Source: JAXMHB01 sp046346965 (lineage in GTDB: Bacteria > Pseudomonadota > Gammaproteobacteria > Xanthomonadales > SZUA-5). From it: DNA of 64,000 bases. The notes beneath the pieces were generated by a model. It had not been told where the DNA came from, made no database searches, and saw nothing but the letters and a program-made list of their open reading frames with translations. Position numbers and translations under genes: made by a program. Every line of letters starts with the position of its first letter. Position 1 is the first letter of the stretch. Location: NCBI GenBank assembly GCA_046346965.1, contig JAXMHB010000008.1, forward strand, positions 124,001-188,000. Direction: 5' to 3'. Below, in pieces: positions 36,372 to 48,386 of the stretch.

Positions 36372-36396
36372 GAAGACCTGGACGAGCCAGGTCTTC
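36372..36396. terminator. Perfect hairpin between convergent genes
   Basis: gaagacctgg-acgag-ccaggtcttc forms a 10-bp stem between the reductase stop (36355) and the endonuclease stop (36461), a plausible bidirectional terminator. Confidence 0.65.
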
Positions 36397-36460
36397 TGCC
36401 GTGGCCTCCGAGACTCAAGCAGCGCCGGCGCTCGGCCGGCGCTGACCAGGCGAACCTGAA

Positions 36461-38674
<2,214 letters not shown>

Positions 38675-38843
38675 CGACTCAACCCGACACGAAGGGGGCG
38701 GCGAGTCTAGCCCTGCCACTATGACAATGCGCGTGCACTGCTGTGTACAACCGATGAACGGCGCGCCGAGTCACGCTTGCCGGCGGCCGCCTCGCGCCGC
38801 CGACCACGCGCACGCGGGGCGTGCAATCCACCGACAGCGCCGC

Positions 38844-38849
38844 TATGCT
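38844..38849 (+). promoter_or_regulatory. Candidate -10 box of the tRNA-Leu gene
   Basis: TATGCT lies 14 nt before the tRNA 5' end, matching TATAAT at 4 of 6 positions. No strong -35 box is visible. Confidence 0.3.
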
Positions 38850-38863
38850 CCGCAGTTCTCCGT

Positions 38864-38950
38864 GCCGGAGTGGCGGAATCGGTAGACGCAGCGGACTCAA
38901 AATCCGCCGCCCTTAAAAGCGTGTGGGTTCGAGTCCCACCTCCGGCACCA
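38864..38950 (+). tRNA. tRNA-Leu (anticodon CAA)
   Basis: The acceptor stem GCCGGAG (38864-38870) pairs with CTCCGGC (38940-38946), followed by A and an encoded CCA. The anticodon stem GCGGA/TCCGC encloses loop CTCAAAA, giving anticodon CAA (codon UUG). A long variable arm (class II tRNA) and the T-arm GTGGGTTCGAGTCCCAC are present. The gene is 87 nt with CCA. Confidence 0.97.
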
Positions 38951-38991
38951 ACGTTGATCCAGGCCGCCCAGTGCGCCGGATCGCCGCCCGA

Positions 38992-39016
38992 AGCCCGCCA
39001 TGATGCGGGCTTTTTT
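38992..39016 (+). terminator. Rho-independent terminator after tRNA-Leu
   Basis: AGCCCGC-catgat-GCGGGCT followed by a run of T to 39016 is a textbook intrinsic terminator 42 nt after the tRNA. Confidence 0.9.
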
Positions 39017-39130
39017 GTGCCCTCGCGATAGACCCAATCGGCCCTTTCCGCGCTACCGGGCCCGGTGTCCTGTTCACGCTCGGGCGCTGCGCCCCGGCTG
39101 CGCCAGGCAGGCGCGGCCGGGCGGCGGGTC

Positions 39131-42100
39131 TCATTCGAAACCGTTGCGATACAGACCGCGGATGTCGGGGCCGTCGGTGGCGACGTTGTTGCCGAGTTGC
39201 GGATCGTCGATCGGGCTTGGCGGCGTGACCGAGGCGAGGTTCGAGACCGGGGTCTCCGGCAGCGCTGCGACGGTCGCGGTCAACAGGAACTCCAGCGAGC
39301 CGCCGGGCGGCAGATCGACGCGTTGATCGAGATTGCCGCTGCCGCTGGCGCCACAGACGGCCCCGGGGCCCGGCTGGCAGGTCCAGCTGGCGCCCGAGAA
39401 CTCCGGATCCAGCGCGTCGTGCACGCGCGCGCCGGCGACGCCGGCCGGGCCAGCGTTGCTGACCACGATGCGATAGCTGACCGGCTCGCCACCGCTGACG
39501 TAGTTGCGCTGGTTGCTCACGCTGACCGCCAGATCGCTGCTCAGGCTGGCGGCGGGATAGGCCGCCACGCTGGCCGAGGGCGCGCCGTAGCCGACGCTGT
39601 TGCGGGCACGGACGCGGCACTCGTAACGTTGGCCGTTGCTCAGCCCGGTGATCTGGATCGAGCTGCCGGTGCCGACGCTGGCCTGCGCGGCCGGCGGGCA
39701 TTCCAGTCGGTAGTCGAGGATCGGCGCGCCACCGGTTTGCGTGACGAGGCTGTACTGGACGGTCAGACTGCCATCGCCGGGCACGATCGCGCTGATGGTG
39801 GTGCTGCCCGGCAATCCCAGCGGCGCCACTGGCGCGGAGGGCGCCGACGGCGTTCCTGTCCCCACCGCATTGCGGGCACGCACGCTGCAGCTGACGGCGA
39901 CGCCGTTGTCCAGTCCGGTGACCACTAGCGGCGAGCCCGGTCCCGTTTGCGACTGACTGCCGCAACTTGCCGTGTAGTCGAGGATGGCGCTGCCGCCGTC
40001 GTCGGCCGGCGGACTGAATTCCACGCTGAGCGCGGAATCTGCGGGCAGCACCTGATTGATCACCGGCGCACCCGGCTCGCCCAGCGGCGTCACCTCATTG
40101 GAATCCGCCGAGGGCAGGCTGTTGCCGACCGCATTGGTGGCCAGCACGCGGCAGCGCACCGGCTGTCCGTTGGGCAGGCCGGCGACCAGCAGCGGCGGAT
40201 GCGGCCCGGTCTGGGACTGATTGCCGCAGGTGGCGGTGTAGCTCAGGATCGGGCTGCCGCCGTTGTCACTGGAGCGGGTGAAGTCGATGGTCACCAGATT
40301 GGCGCTGGCCACGGCGAGCCCGATGGTCGGCGCGCTCGGCACGTCCACCGGGGTCACCTCATTGGAGTCGGCCGAGACCGGCCCGGCGCCGACGATATTG
40401 CTGGCATAGACGCGGCAGCGCACCGGCGTGCCGTTGCTCAATCCGCTGACGACGAGCGGCGCGGCCGGGCCGCTCTGCGACTGGCTGCCACAGCTGGCGG
40501 TGTAGCTGGTGATCGCGCTGCCGCCGTCACTGAGCGGCGCGTCAAAGCTGACCGCCACCTGCCCTGCCCCAGGCGTCGCCGTGCCGATGATCGGTGCCCC
40601 CGGCAGACCCCGCGGGGTTCCACTCGCGGCATTCGAGGGCGCGCCCTCGCCGACCAGGTTCACCGCTGACACTGTGCAGCTGTAACTGACGCCATTCTCG
40701 AGGCCGCTCACTTCGAGCGGTGAACTGCCTTGGCTGCTCACATCGCCACAGCGGCCGATGTAGCCGGTGATGATCGCGCCGTTGTTGCTGGCTGGCGGCT
40801 GGAAGTGCAAATACAGGCGTCCATCGCCCGGTTCCACCGAGTTCAACTGCGGGGCCGGCGGCACGCTCGCCTGAGCGATGATCAGGAATTCGCGCGTTGC
40901 CGGCGGACCGATGCCGTTGCCGGCGCTCAGGGTGATGAGTCCGCCTCCGACCTGGGTAGGCGTGCCGCTGATCGTGCCGGTAGCGGCATCGAGGCTCAGC
41001 CCCGGCGGCAGACTGCCGCTTGAGATCCAGAAGCTGGGACTCGGCACGCCGCTGGATATCGGCGTGTATTGGAAGGGCTGCCCCACCGCGGCGACGAATG
41101 CCGGAATCTCCGCCAGGCTGGCGCCATAGCCGCCCACCACAGCAAAGCGGCCCATCGCAAAGGCGCTGCTGCCGAGGTTCAGCGTCTGGGTCACGCTGGC
41201 GCTGGCGGCATCGATCACGCTGACGGTCGCGCTGCCGCGATTGACCACGTACAGGCGGCTGCCGTCGGGTGAAACCTCGATACCGGACGGCTGCGCACCT
41301 ACGTTGATCTGCGATTGCAGTTCGAAAGGCTGCGCGTTGACCACGCTGACGGTGTTGCTGCCGGCGTTGCTGACGTAGACACGCTGGCTGTCGCGACTGA
41401 CAACGACGCCGAAAGGCTGGCTGCCGGTCGCGATCGAGCCCACCGGCGCGTAGTTGCTGGCATCGACGGCCGTGACCACGCCACCCGTCTGGCTGGTGGC
41501 ATAGACGCGACGCCCGTCGGCGCTGATCGCCACGCCCATCGGATCCATACCGACCGTTACCAGTGCCAACCGCTCGTAGCTCGAGGTGTCGTAGACGCCA
41601 ATGGCGTCGGTGCCGCCGTGGGCCACCCACAGGCGGCTGCCGTCGGGCGACAGAGCCAAGCCAAAGGGTTGATTGAACACGGGAAAGCTGGTCAATACGG
41701 TACGCGTGGCGGCGTCGATCACCGACACCGTGGAATCGCCGCTGTTGCTGACGTAGACGCGCAAACCATCGGGCGAGACCGCTGCGCTCCAGGGGCCGAC
41801 GCCTACGCTGATCTGTCCGACCACACTGCGGTTGTAGGGATTGATCACGGTGACCGTCCCCAGCGCCGGCGAGACCAGATAGACGCGTGAACCGTCCGGA
41901 CTGGCGGCGACCCCGGTCTGGCCGGCGCCCAGGCCGACATTGCCGAGCAAGCTGCCGTTGCTGAAGTCGTAAACGCCAACGCTGGCGGCACCCAGGCGCG
42001 GGATGTAGGCCTCGACGCCGGGCACACCCGGCATCACCGTGTTCGACGACGCCGAGGCCGCGCTGGTGCCGCCGGCATTGCTGGCGCGCACGCTGCAACT

Positions 42101-44947
42101 GACCGGAATCCCGTTCGGCAAGCCGATCACCGACACTGGCGAACTGGCGCCGCTGGCGGATCGCGCGCCGCACTGGACCAGGAAGCTGCTGGCCGCACCG
42201 CCGCTCGCAGACGGGGTGAACGCGACCATCACCTGGCCATTGCCGGGCTGCGCGACACCGATGGACGGCACGCCAGGCGGATTGCCGGGCACGATCGGCG
42301 GCGTCGGCGCCGAGGCAATGCCGATCTGCGTGGCGCTCTCGGCGCGCACGCTGCAGGTCACGGCCACACCGTTGCTCAGTCCGCCCACGACGATCGGCGA
42401 GGCGCTGCCGCTGACGGTCTGGCTGCCGCAGCTGGCGCTGTAGCCGGTGATCGTCTGACCGCCATTGCTGCCGCCGCTGAAAGCCACGCTGATAGCGCCG
42501 TTCTGCGGGGTGCCCACCACATTGGTCGGCGTCGCCACCTGCAACTCGAAGGCGCCGATGTCGTTGCCGTTGCCGCCGCTGGCGTTGGCGAGATGGGTGA
42601 AATCGATCGGTCGCAGCAGACCGCGGCCATCCACCGTCAGTCCGGCGCCACCGGCATCGATGATCGGACTGTCGTACAGCGGCGGATGCATGGGGCCAAG
42701 ATTGCCCTGGTCGCTCAACGGCCCCAGCCGCGGCGCCACGCCGGGCAGGTTGCCGACCATCGACGGCGAGGCCGGGTCCCAACTGTGGCCGGCGACGTTG
42801 CCGGTCAGGTTGTAGCCGAGCGAGCGCAGCACGCCGCGCGCATCGGGCGCCGCGCCGCCGGTGTTGCCGGCGACCAGCGCATTGCTGAGATTGGCGGTGC
42901 CACCGTCATTCCACAGGCCGCCGCCATCGGCAGCCGCGCTGTTCAACGTGATCGTCGGGTGGTTGATGTGCAGAGTGGCGCTGCTGGCGTTGTAGACACC
43001 GCCGCCGCCATCGGCGTTGGCGTTGTTGCTGCTGATCGTCACGCTGTTCAGTGTGGCCGTGCCGAGATTGCCGAAACCACCGCCGCGCGTGGCGCTGTTG
43101 TTACGCAGCGTGGAGCGCCGCAGCACCAGCGTGCCCAGATTGGCGATGCCGCCGTACTGGCCGGCGGCCACGTTGTACTCGATCAGGTTGTCGGCAATGT
43201 CGGTGAAGCTGGTGGTGTCGATGTACAAGCCGGCGCCGTTCGCGCTGGCGGTGCACCCGGTCATCCGGATGCGTGAGCCGAACAAGGTTCCGCGGGTCAG
43301 CACGCAGCCCCCATTGCGCGCGCGGTTTTGCTCGAACAGCACATCGGTCAGCGTGGTCGTGCCGCTGTTGACCAGCACGGAACCACCGTCCACGCCATTG
43401 CCGGGGTCGCCGCGATACAGCCGCATGCCGATGATCTGCACGCTGTTGCCGTCGATGGTGTAGTGGCGCGAACCGAGGCCGGCATCCAGCGTCAGCAGGC
43501 CGGTGCCGGGCCCGGTGATGGTCAGCGATTTGTTGATCACCAGCGCCGAGCCACCGAGCGCAATGGTGCGCGCCTGGTTGAACACCGCCGGGTCGAAGCC
43601 GATGTGATCGCCCGCGGCTGCATCGGCGATGGTCTGGCGCAGACTGCCGGCGCCGCTGTTCGCCGTATTGCTGACGATCAGTCGCGGCACTTCATAAGCG
43701 CCGATATCGACGCGCAATCCACGCTTGCGGGCAAAGCCGGCGCCGCGCTGGTCGGTGGTGAAGGCAACGGCAGGCACGCCGCCGCAGCCGGCGTTGACCA
43801 GTACGCAATCGCTGCCGGCATCGATCGCCGGACTGATCGGCTGCAGGGCTACGGTGGCGGTCAGGCCGCCGTTGTTTGCCAGCGCCAGATAGCGCGGATC
43901 GATGCCATACAGATTGAGCGCGGGATCGCCGTCGATCTGGGCGCTGCCACGCGTGCGCACCAGATTGCCGCCGATGGAGTAGATGCGGCCGCTGATCTCG
44001 GGCGCCGCGCCGGTATTGTTGGCGATCAGCGTGTTGCCCACCTGCACCTCCGCGCCGGGATACACCGTCATCGCGCCGGCATTGCTGCCGACGTTTTCGA
44101 CCAGCGTGGTGTTCAGGATCGCGGCAAAGCCACCCAGCAGCAGCGCGCCACCCTCGGTGCTTTGCCGCGTCTGGTTGCGCCAGAAGCTTGAGTTGTACAG
44201 GCGCAGCTGGCTGCCGGACTGGATGCCGGCGGCGTACTGCGCATCGTTGCGATCGAAGGTGCTGCCGCTGATGGTGGCAAACACGTCGGTCTTGATTGCG
44301 CCGAACTGGCCGTACTGCGCGCTGCTACCAGGATTCAGCACGCCGTTGGCGATGAAGCTGCTGTCCTCCACCGTCAGTGTGGCGGTGACGGCGGCATTGG
44401 CCAGCGGCTCGATGTGAATGCCGCCAGCGCCGCCGTTCGAGTAGTTGCCTTCGAAGCGGCAGCGACGCACGATCAACGGCCCGTTGCTGAAAATCGCCCC
44501 GCCCTTCGCGGAGCTGCGGTTGAAGTTGAACTCGGAGTCCTCGACGATCACCGTTTGATTGGCCTGGATGTACAAGGCGCCGCCGGGATACACGCCGCTG
44601 TCGAGGTTGTTGAAGCGCGCATTGCGGATCACCATCGTCATCTGCGTCGGCAGGCTGCTCGACGCCAAGATGCGCGGCAGCGTCGCGCCATTGGCCAGGA
44701 TCGTGACACTGCGCCCGGTCTGCACCTCAGTGGCCAGTGTCGAAGTGACCGTGAAGTTGATGGTGTCACCAACCGTGGCGATGCGCGTCAGGGCGCCGGG
44801 GAAACTGCAGTCGCCGGGTGCTGCGGTGCACGCCGAGAGCGCGGCACTGCTCGATGTGGAGTCGACATCAAACGTCGCCGCCCACGCGGGCGCTGCCAGC
44901 GTGCAGACACCGAGGACGAGTGCGGTCGCAACTGTACGGACTGACAT
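39131..44947 (-). CDS. Giant secreted protein: beta-helix, propeller, Fn3 and DUF11 domains, NGFE C-terminus
   Basis: A 1938-aa exported protein. Signal peptide to about residue 23. Residues about 25-830 form two right-handed parallel beta-helix regions of the polymorphic outer-membrane / choice-of-anchor type (GGAIFSNGPL, GGGFGNLGT) each closed by DIGAYE or DIGAFE. Two Fn3-like modules follow, then seven or eight YVTN propeller blades (about 1010-1290), an He-PIG type domain (ISSGSLPPGLSLDAATG), five or six Fn3 modules with a repeated SCGSQSQSGP-like strand, and a DUF11 module. It ends GLYRNGFE. The layout suggests a surface adhesin or matrix protein. No transporter gene lies beside it. Confidence 0.85.
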   Translation of the reverse strand: MSVRTVATALVLGVCTLAAPAWAATFDVDSTSSSAALSACTAAPGDCSFPGALTRIATVGDTINFTVTSTLATEVQTGRSVTILANGATLPRILASSSLPTQMTMVIRNARFNNLDSGVYPGGALYIQANQTVIVEDSEFNFNRSSAKGGAIFSNGPLIVRRCRFEGNYSNGGAGGIHIEPLANAAVTATLTVEDSSFIANGVLNPGSSAQYGQFGAIKTDVFATISGSTFDRNDAQYAAGIQSGSQLRLYNSSFWRNQTRQSTEGGALLLGGFAAILNTTLVENVGSNAGAMTVYPGAEVQVGNTLIANNTGAAPEISGRIYSIGGNLVRTRGSAQIDGDPALNLYGIDPRYLALANNGGLTATVALQPISPAIDAGSDCVLVNAGCGGVPAVAFTTDQRGAGFARKRGLRVDIGAYEVPRLIVSNTANSGAGSLRQTIADAAAGDHIGFDPAVFNQARTIALGGSALVINKSLTITGPGTGLLTLDAGLGSRHYTIDGNSVQIIGMRLYRGDPGNGVDGGSVLVNSGTTTLTDVLFEQNRARNGGCVLTRGTLFGSRIRMTGCTASANGAGLYIDTTSFTDIADNLIEYNVAAGQYGGIANLGTLVLRRSTLRNNSATRGGGFGNLGTATLNSVTISSNNANADGGGGVYNASSATLHINHPTITLNSAAADGGGLWNDGGTANLSNALVAGNTGGAAPDARGVLRSLGYNLTGNVAGHSWDPASPSMVGNLPGVAPRLGPLSDQGNLGPMHPPLYDSPIIDAGGAGLTVDGRGLLRPIDFTHLANASGGNGNDIGAFELQVATPTNVVGTPQNGAISVAFSGGSNGGQTITGYSASCGSQTVSGSASPIVVGGLSNGVAVTCSVRAESATQIGIASAPTPPIVPGNPPGVPSIGVAQPGNGQVMVAFTPSASGGAASSFLVQCGARSASGASSPVSVIGLPNGIPVSCSVRASNAGGTSAASASSNTVMPGVPGVEAYIPRLGAASVGVYDFSNGSLLGNVGLGAGQTGVAASPDGSRVYLVSPALGTVTVINPYNRSVVGQISVGVGPWSAAVSPDGLRVYVSNSGDSTVSVIDAATRTVLTSFPVFNQPFGLALSPDGSRLWVAHGGTDAIGVYDTSSYERLALVTVGMDPMGVAISADGRRVYATSQTGGVVTAVDASNYAPVGSIATGSQPFGVVVSRDSQRVYVSNAGSNTVSVVNAQPFELQSQINVGAQPSGIEVSPDGSRLYVVNRGSATVSVIDAASASVTQTLNLGSSAFAMGRFAVVGGYGASLAEIPAFVAAVGQPFQYTPISSGVPSPSFWISSGSLPPGLSLDAATGTISGTPTQVGGGLITLSAGNGIGPPATREFLIIAQASVPPAPQLNSVEPGDGRLYLHFQPPASNNGAIITGYIGRCGDVSSQGSSPLEVSGLENGVSYSCTVSAVNLVGEGAPSNAASGTPRGLPGAPIIGTATPGAGQVAVSFDAPLSDGGSAITSYTASCGSQSQSGPAAPLVVSGLSNGTPVRCRVYASNIVGAGPVSADSNEVTPVDVPSAPTIGLAVASANLVTIDFTRSSDNGGSPILSYTATCGNQSQTGPHPPLLVAGLPNGQPVRCRVLATNAVGNSLPSADSNEVTPLGEPGAPVINQVLPADSALSVEFSPPADDGGSAILDYTASCGSQSQTGPGSPLVVTGLDNGVAVSCSVRARNAVGTGTPSAPSAPVAPLGLPGSTTISAIVPGDGSLTVQYSLVTQTGGAPILDYRLECPPAAQASVGTGSSIQITGLSNGQRYECRVRARNSVGYGAPSASVAAYPAASLSSDLAVSVSNQRNYVSGGEPVSYRIVVSNAGPAGVAGARVHDALDPEFSGASWTCQPGPGAVCGASGSGNLDQRVDLPPGGSLEFLLTATVAALPETPVSNLASVTPPSPIDDPQLGNNVATDGPDIRGLYRNGFE

Positions 44948-45088
44948 AAGCGCTCCAGAGACGGCCCGCGACTGCGGAGCCTGCTGGAGCTAGCGAGAAA
45001 CGCCGGGGCAAACTGTCAGCCGCGCGATCAGGGCGCGCACCGGACGCCCGCGCGCGTCGGCCGCCGCCCGGGGCAGCGGCGCCCTCGA

Positions 45089-46177
45089 TCAGCCCAATCC
45101 GAGCACGCCCTCGCGCCAGCCGCGCAGGTCCTCGGGCAGCGTACCGACGCGCGCCCAGTGCTCCAGCGCGCGGCGCGAGAGCAGTGCGTCGCTGCTGAGT
45201 CCCAGGCTGTCGGCGACCGCCTGCGCGCGTTGCTTCAGCGTTTGCGCGCGTGCCTTCTCGCTGTCGCTGAGCGGGCTGACGACCGGGATCGCCAGTTCGT
45301 CGGGCGTGGCAGGTTCGGCCAATACCGAAGCCAGCTTCTGCGCCAGCCGCGGACTGGGTTTGCCGTCCTCGGCGATGGCCGCTTCCAACGCCGGCAACGT
45401 CGGCTGCGTCAGACAGGCGGCGCGGATGGCCACCGGGTGATCGAGGATCCAGCGCTTCGGCCGGTTGCGCTTCAGCGCCTCGGCGTCGCGCCAGCGCAGC
45501 AAGCGCCACAGCCGCTGCTGCTGCACCGGCGTCAGGCGTTCGATCGAGCGCAGCTTCAGATGCGGCAGCGGATCGAGCGGCAGCGCCGCCTTGGCGACCG
45601 CCCGCGCGCATTCCTCGGCCATCCACGCGCTGCGCCCCAGCTGCGCCAGCTGCGCCGACAACCGGGCGTGCAGCGCATGCAAATGCTCGACATCCTCGGC
45701 GGCGTAACGCAGTTGCTCGGCGTCCAGCGGCCGCTTCAGCCAATCGGTGCGCGTGGCCTGCTTGTCGAGCGCGATGCCGAGTTCCGCCGCCACCAGCTTC
45801 TGATAACTGGGCGGCTGCTGGTAGCCACACAGGGTGGCAGCGATCTGGGTATCAAACAGCGGGGTCGGGATCTGTCCCAGCGCATGGCCCAGCACTTCCA
45901 GGTCCTCGCTGGCGCTGTGGATGATCTTGTGCACCTGGGTGGCTTGCATCAGTCCACCGAGCGCGGCGGTCACACCTTCGACCAGCGGATCCAGCAGGGC
46001 GATGCCTTCCGGAATGGCCAGCTGAATGAGCCCGAGTTCGGCATGCCAGGTCTGCGTGCGGATGAACTCCGTGTCCAACGCGACTGTCGTATGGTGCAAG
46101 GCCTGAGCGGCATAGTGCGCGGCCGCCGCCGGCGTATCGATCCAAACCGGCGCTGGCGCCGCATTCGCTACAGACAC
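45089..46177 (-). CDS. rnd: Ribonuclease D
   Basis: A 362-aa 3'-5' exoribonuclease that trims tRNA precursors. The DEDDy core is intact: Asp35 and Glu37 in VALDTEFIRTQTW, the ASEDLEVL block, FDTQIAATL, and the Tyr/Asp pair in RYAAEDVEHLHAL. An HRDC domain follows (about residues 195-275), with RLWRLLRWRDAEA. I take GTG 46177 as the start, with GAGGT upstream; a longer ATG form from 46228 would overlap the divergent gene. Confidence 0.94.
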   Translation of the reverse strand: MSVANAAPAPVWIDTPAAAAHYAAQALHHTTVALDTEFIRTQTWHAELGLIQLAIPEGIALLDPLVEGVTAALGGLMQATQVHKIIHSASEDLEVLGHALGQIPTPLFDTQIAATLCGYQQPPSYQKLVAAELGIALDKQATRTDWLKRPLDAEQLRYAAEDVEHLHALHARLSAQLAQLGRSAWMAEECARAVAKAALPLDPLPHLKLRSIERLTPVQQQRLWRLLRWRDAEALKRNRPKRWILDHPVAIRAACLTQPTLPALEAAIAEDGKPSPRLAQKLASVLAEPATPDELAIPVVSPLSDSEKARAQTLKQRAQAVADSLGLSSDALLSRRALEHWARVGTLPEDLRGWREGVLGLG

Positions 46178-46221
46178 TAGAGTTACCTCGACAGTGGCGC
46201 CGTCTTTGCGGGCACAGGGAA

Positions 46222-48123
46222 ATGGCACGGAGCGATCAAGGATCCAGGCTGAGCTTTGTGATCGCGCTGCTGATCATACTGGGCAGCGCCTGGATCGGGT
46301 GGTGGCGCGCGCAACGCGGCCCCGGCGCGGCACTACCGCAGCGACTGGAGGAGCCGGCGACGCCGCTGGCAGCCGCCACAGACAACGCCGAGGACGCCGC
46401 CGATCTGGCCGCCGCCGAGGATGCCGAAGACGAGCCGGTGGAACTGCCGGCCGACACGCTGCCGGTGGAACCCACCGAACTGGCCTCGGAACAGCTGGCG
46501 GCGCTGGTGCAACGCATGCAGGCCGAGTTGGATGAGGGCCATTTGCTGGAGCCGCGCGACAGCGGCGCCTTCGCGCTGGCCGCGCGCGTGCTGGCGGTCG
46601 ACCCGGCGCAAGCGGAGGCGCGCGAGGTCTGGCGGCGCACCTTGAACGAGTTGAAAGAGGCCGGCACGCCGGCGCTGCCGGCCGCCCTGCTCCCGGTCGC
46701 GCGCGCGGCGCTGAAACTGGCGCCGGAGGCGGAGGTCGATACGCCGCCGGTGGTGGCGGTCCGCAATGCGCTGGAGCGCGGCGAGGCGCTGCTGGATCAG
46801 ATCACCCGCGGCGAGCGACTGCTGGCGCGCGAGGGTGCCGGGCCGCGCACTTTTGCCAATGCCGTCGAGCGTTTCCGCGCGGCACTGGCGGTCGACCCGG
46901 CCAGCCCGCGCGCACTCAAAGGCCTGGAAGAGGCGCAACGGCGCATGATCGAGCGCGCGCTGGCCTCGGCCTACGATCTCAAGTTCCGCACCGCCGACGA
47001 GTTGCTGCAACTGGCTGAGGGCGTGCAGGCCGGCAGCTCGCGGGTGCTCGATGCGCGCTCGCAGGTGATGGCTTTCCGCGCCCAGACCGAGGCCGATCAG
47101 CTCAGCCGCTTCAAGGACGCCATTGCCGCCGGCAACCCCGACCAGGCCGAGGCGGCGCTGAAGATCCTGCGCAAACTGCTGCAGGACACGCGGCAGATCC
47201 AGGATCTGGACAGCAAGATCGTCAATCTGAAGCTGTACGGCGGGCTGTCGCCCGGCGAGCGCTTCACCGACGCGCTGGCCGATGGCAGCCGCGGTCCGCG
47301 CATGGTGGTCATCCCGGTCGGCAGTTTTCTGATGGGTTCAGCCGAGGACGAGCCCATGCGCAGCAAGAGTGAAGGCCCACAGCGCGCCCTCAGTTTCGCG
47401 CGCGGCTATGCGCTGGCGCGCAGCGAGGTTTCGGTCGCCGAGTTCCGCCTGTTCGTCGACAGTGCCGGCTACGTCAGCGACGCCGAGCGCAGCGGCAGTT
47501 CGGCGATCTACGACGAGAAAACCGGGCGCATGAGCAAGAGCAAGCGGATCAATTGGCAGCGCAGCTACAACGGCTCGCGCGCCCGCGACGGCGACCCGGT
47601 GGTGCACGTTTCCTGGAACGACGCCAGCGCCTACGCCGACTGGCTGCAGAAGCAAACCGGCAAGCGCTACCGGCTACCCACCGAAGCCGAGTTCGAATAC
47701 GCGCTGCGCGCCGGCAGCAGCACGCTGTATCCCTGGGGCGCCGCCGAACCCACGCTGCCAATCGCCAATCTGGCCGGCACTGGCGAGGTCTCCAAGCAAG
47801 GCCGCCGCTGGACGCAGGGCTTTGCCGCCTACGACGACAATCACTGGGGCCCGGCACCGGTGCGCAGCTTCGACGCCAACGCCTTCGGCGCCTTCGACCT
47901 CGACGGCAACGTCTCCGAGTGGGTAGAAGATTGCTGGCACGACAACTACTTGCGCGCGCCCGATGGCCCGATCGCCTGGGTCAATCCGGGCTGCGAACTG
48001 CGCGTGATCCGCGGCGGCTCCTGGGGCAGCGCCCGCGACCAGGCCCGCAGCGCCTGGCGCGGCAGCGCCCTCGCCGACTCCAGCGGCGCCCGCGTCGGCT
48101 TCCGCGTCGTCCGCGAGCTGTGA
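46222..48123 (+). CDS. Membrane-anchored SUMF1/FGE-like domain protein
   Basis: A 633-aa protein with one N-terminal transmembrane helix (about 11-27), an acidic linker, a helical, TPR-like middle region (about 90-345), and a C-terminal FGE-sulfatase (SUMF1) domain (about 360-632): MVVIPVGSFLMGSAEDEP, VSWNDASAYADWL, RLPTEAEFEYA, DLDGNVSEWVEDCW and RGGSWGSARDQARSAWR. Both cysteines used by genuine formylglycine-generating enzymes are absent from the RGGSW segment, so it is not expected to be an oxidase; a binding or signalling role is more likely. It is divergent from rnd by 44 bp. Confidence 0.88.
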   Translation: MARSDQGSRLSFVIALLIILGSAWIGWWRAQRGPGAALPQRLEEPATPLAAATDNAEDAADLAAAEDAEDEPVELPADTLPVEPTELASEQLAALVQRMQAELDEGHLLEPRDSGAFALAARVLAVDPAQAEAREVWRRTLNELKEAGTPALPAALLPVARAALKLAPEAEVDTPPVVAVRNALERGEALLDQITRGERLLAREGAGPRTFANAVERFRAALAVDPASPRALKGLEEAQRRMIERALASAYDLKFRTADELLQLAEGVQAGSSRVLDARSQVMAFRAQTEADQLSRFKDAIAAGNPDQAEAALKILRKLLQDTRQIQDLDSKIVNLKLYGGLSPGERFTDALADGSRGPRMVVIPVGSFLMGSAEDEPMRSKSEGPQRALSFARGYALARSEVSVAEFRLFVDSAGYVSDAERSGSSAIYDEKTGRMSKSKRINWQRSYNGSRARDGDPVVHVSWNDASAYADWLQKQTGKRYRLPTEAEFEYALRAGSSTLYPWGAAEPTLPIANLAGTGEVSKQGRRWTQGFAAYDDNHWGPAPVRSFDANAFGAFDLDGNVSEWVEDCWHDNYLRAPDGPIAWVNPGCELRVIRGGSWGSARDQARSAWRGSALADSSGARVGFRVVREL

Positions 48124-48135
48124 CAGCACGCAAAG

Positions 48136-48220
48136 GCACGAGGGCACGAGGGCACGAGGGCACGAGGGCACGAGGGCACGAGGGCACGAGGGCACGAGGG
48201 CACGAGGGCACGAGGGCACG
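48136..48220. repeat. Ten tandem copies of the octamer GCACGAGG
   Basis: Starting 13 nt after the SUMF1-gene stop, GCACGAGG is repeated exactly ten times (48136-48215), followed by GCACG. Two inverted runs of the same sequence occur just downstream (48298-48314 and 48329-48340). The last 17 bp of the array (48204-48220) and 48298-48314 are perfect inverted repeats. Confidence 0.95.
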
Positions 48221-48386
48221 AAAAGGCTCGCATGCCAGTAGCCTGTGTAGAGAACCGACCACCCAGAAAGCGCCTGGCTTTAGGCTTCAGGCTCTTACGT
48301 GCCCTCGTGCCCTCCGCTCTGCTTGCGCGTGCCCTCGTGCTTAGGCGTGCCTATCATCCGCCGCACGCTGATCTGAGTGGGACCTC
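48221..48386. other. Intergenic, bounded by inverted octamer repeats
   Basis: A 77-bp AT-richer stretch (48221-48297) sits between the octamer array and its inverted copies, so transcripts could fold into a 17-bp stem with this as loop. No gene is seen. The ubiH promoter and ribosome site should be close to 48386; none is strong. Confidence 0.5.

Noticed and set aside
46178..46228. Longer start of rnd at 46228
   Set aside because: It would overlap the divergent SUMF1-gene start, and GTG 46177 has a better ribosome site and family length.
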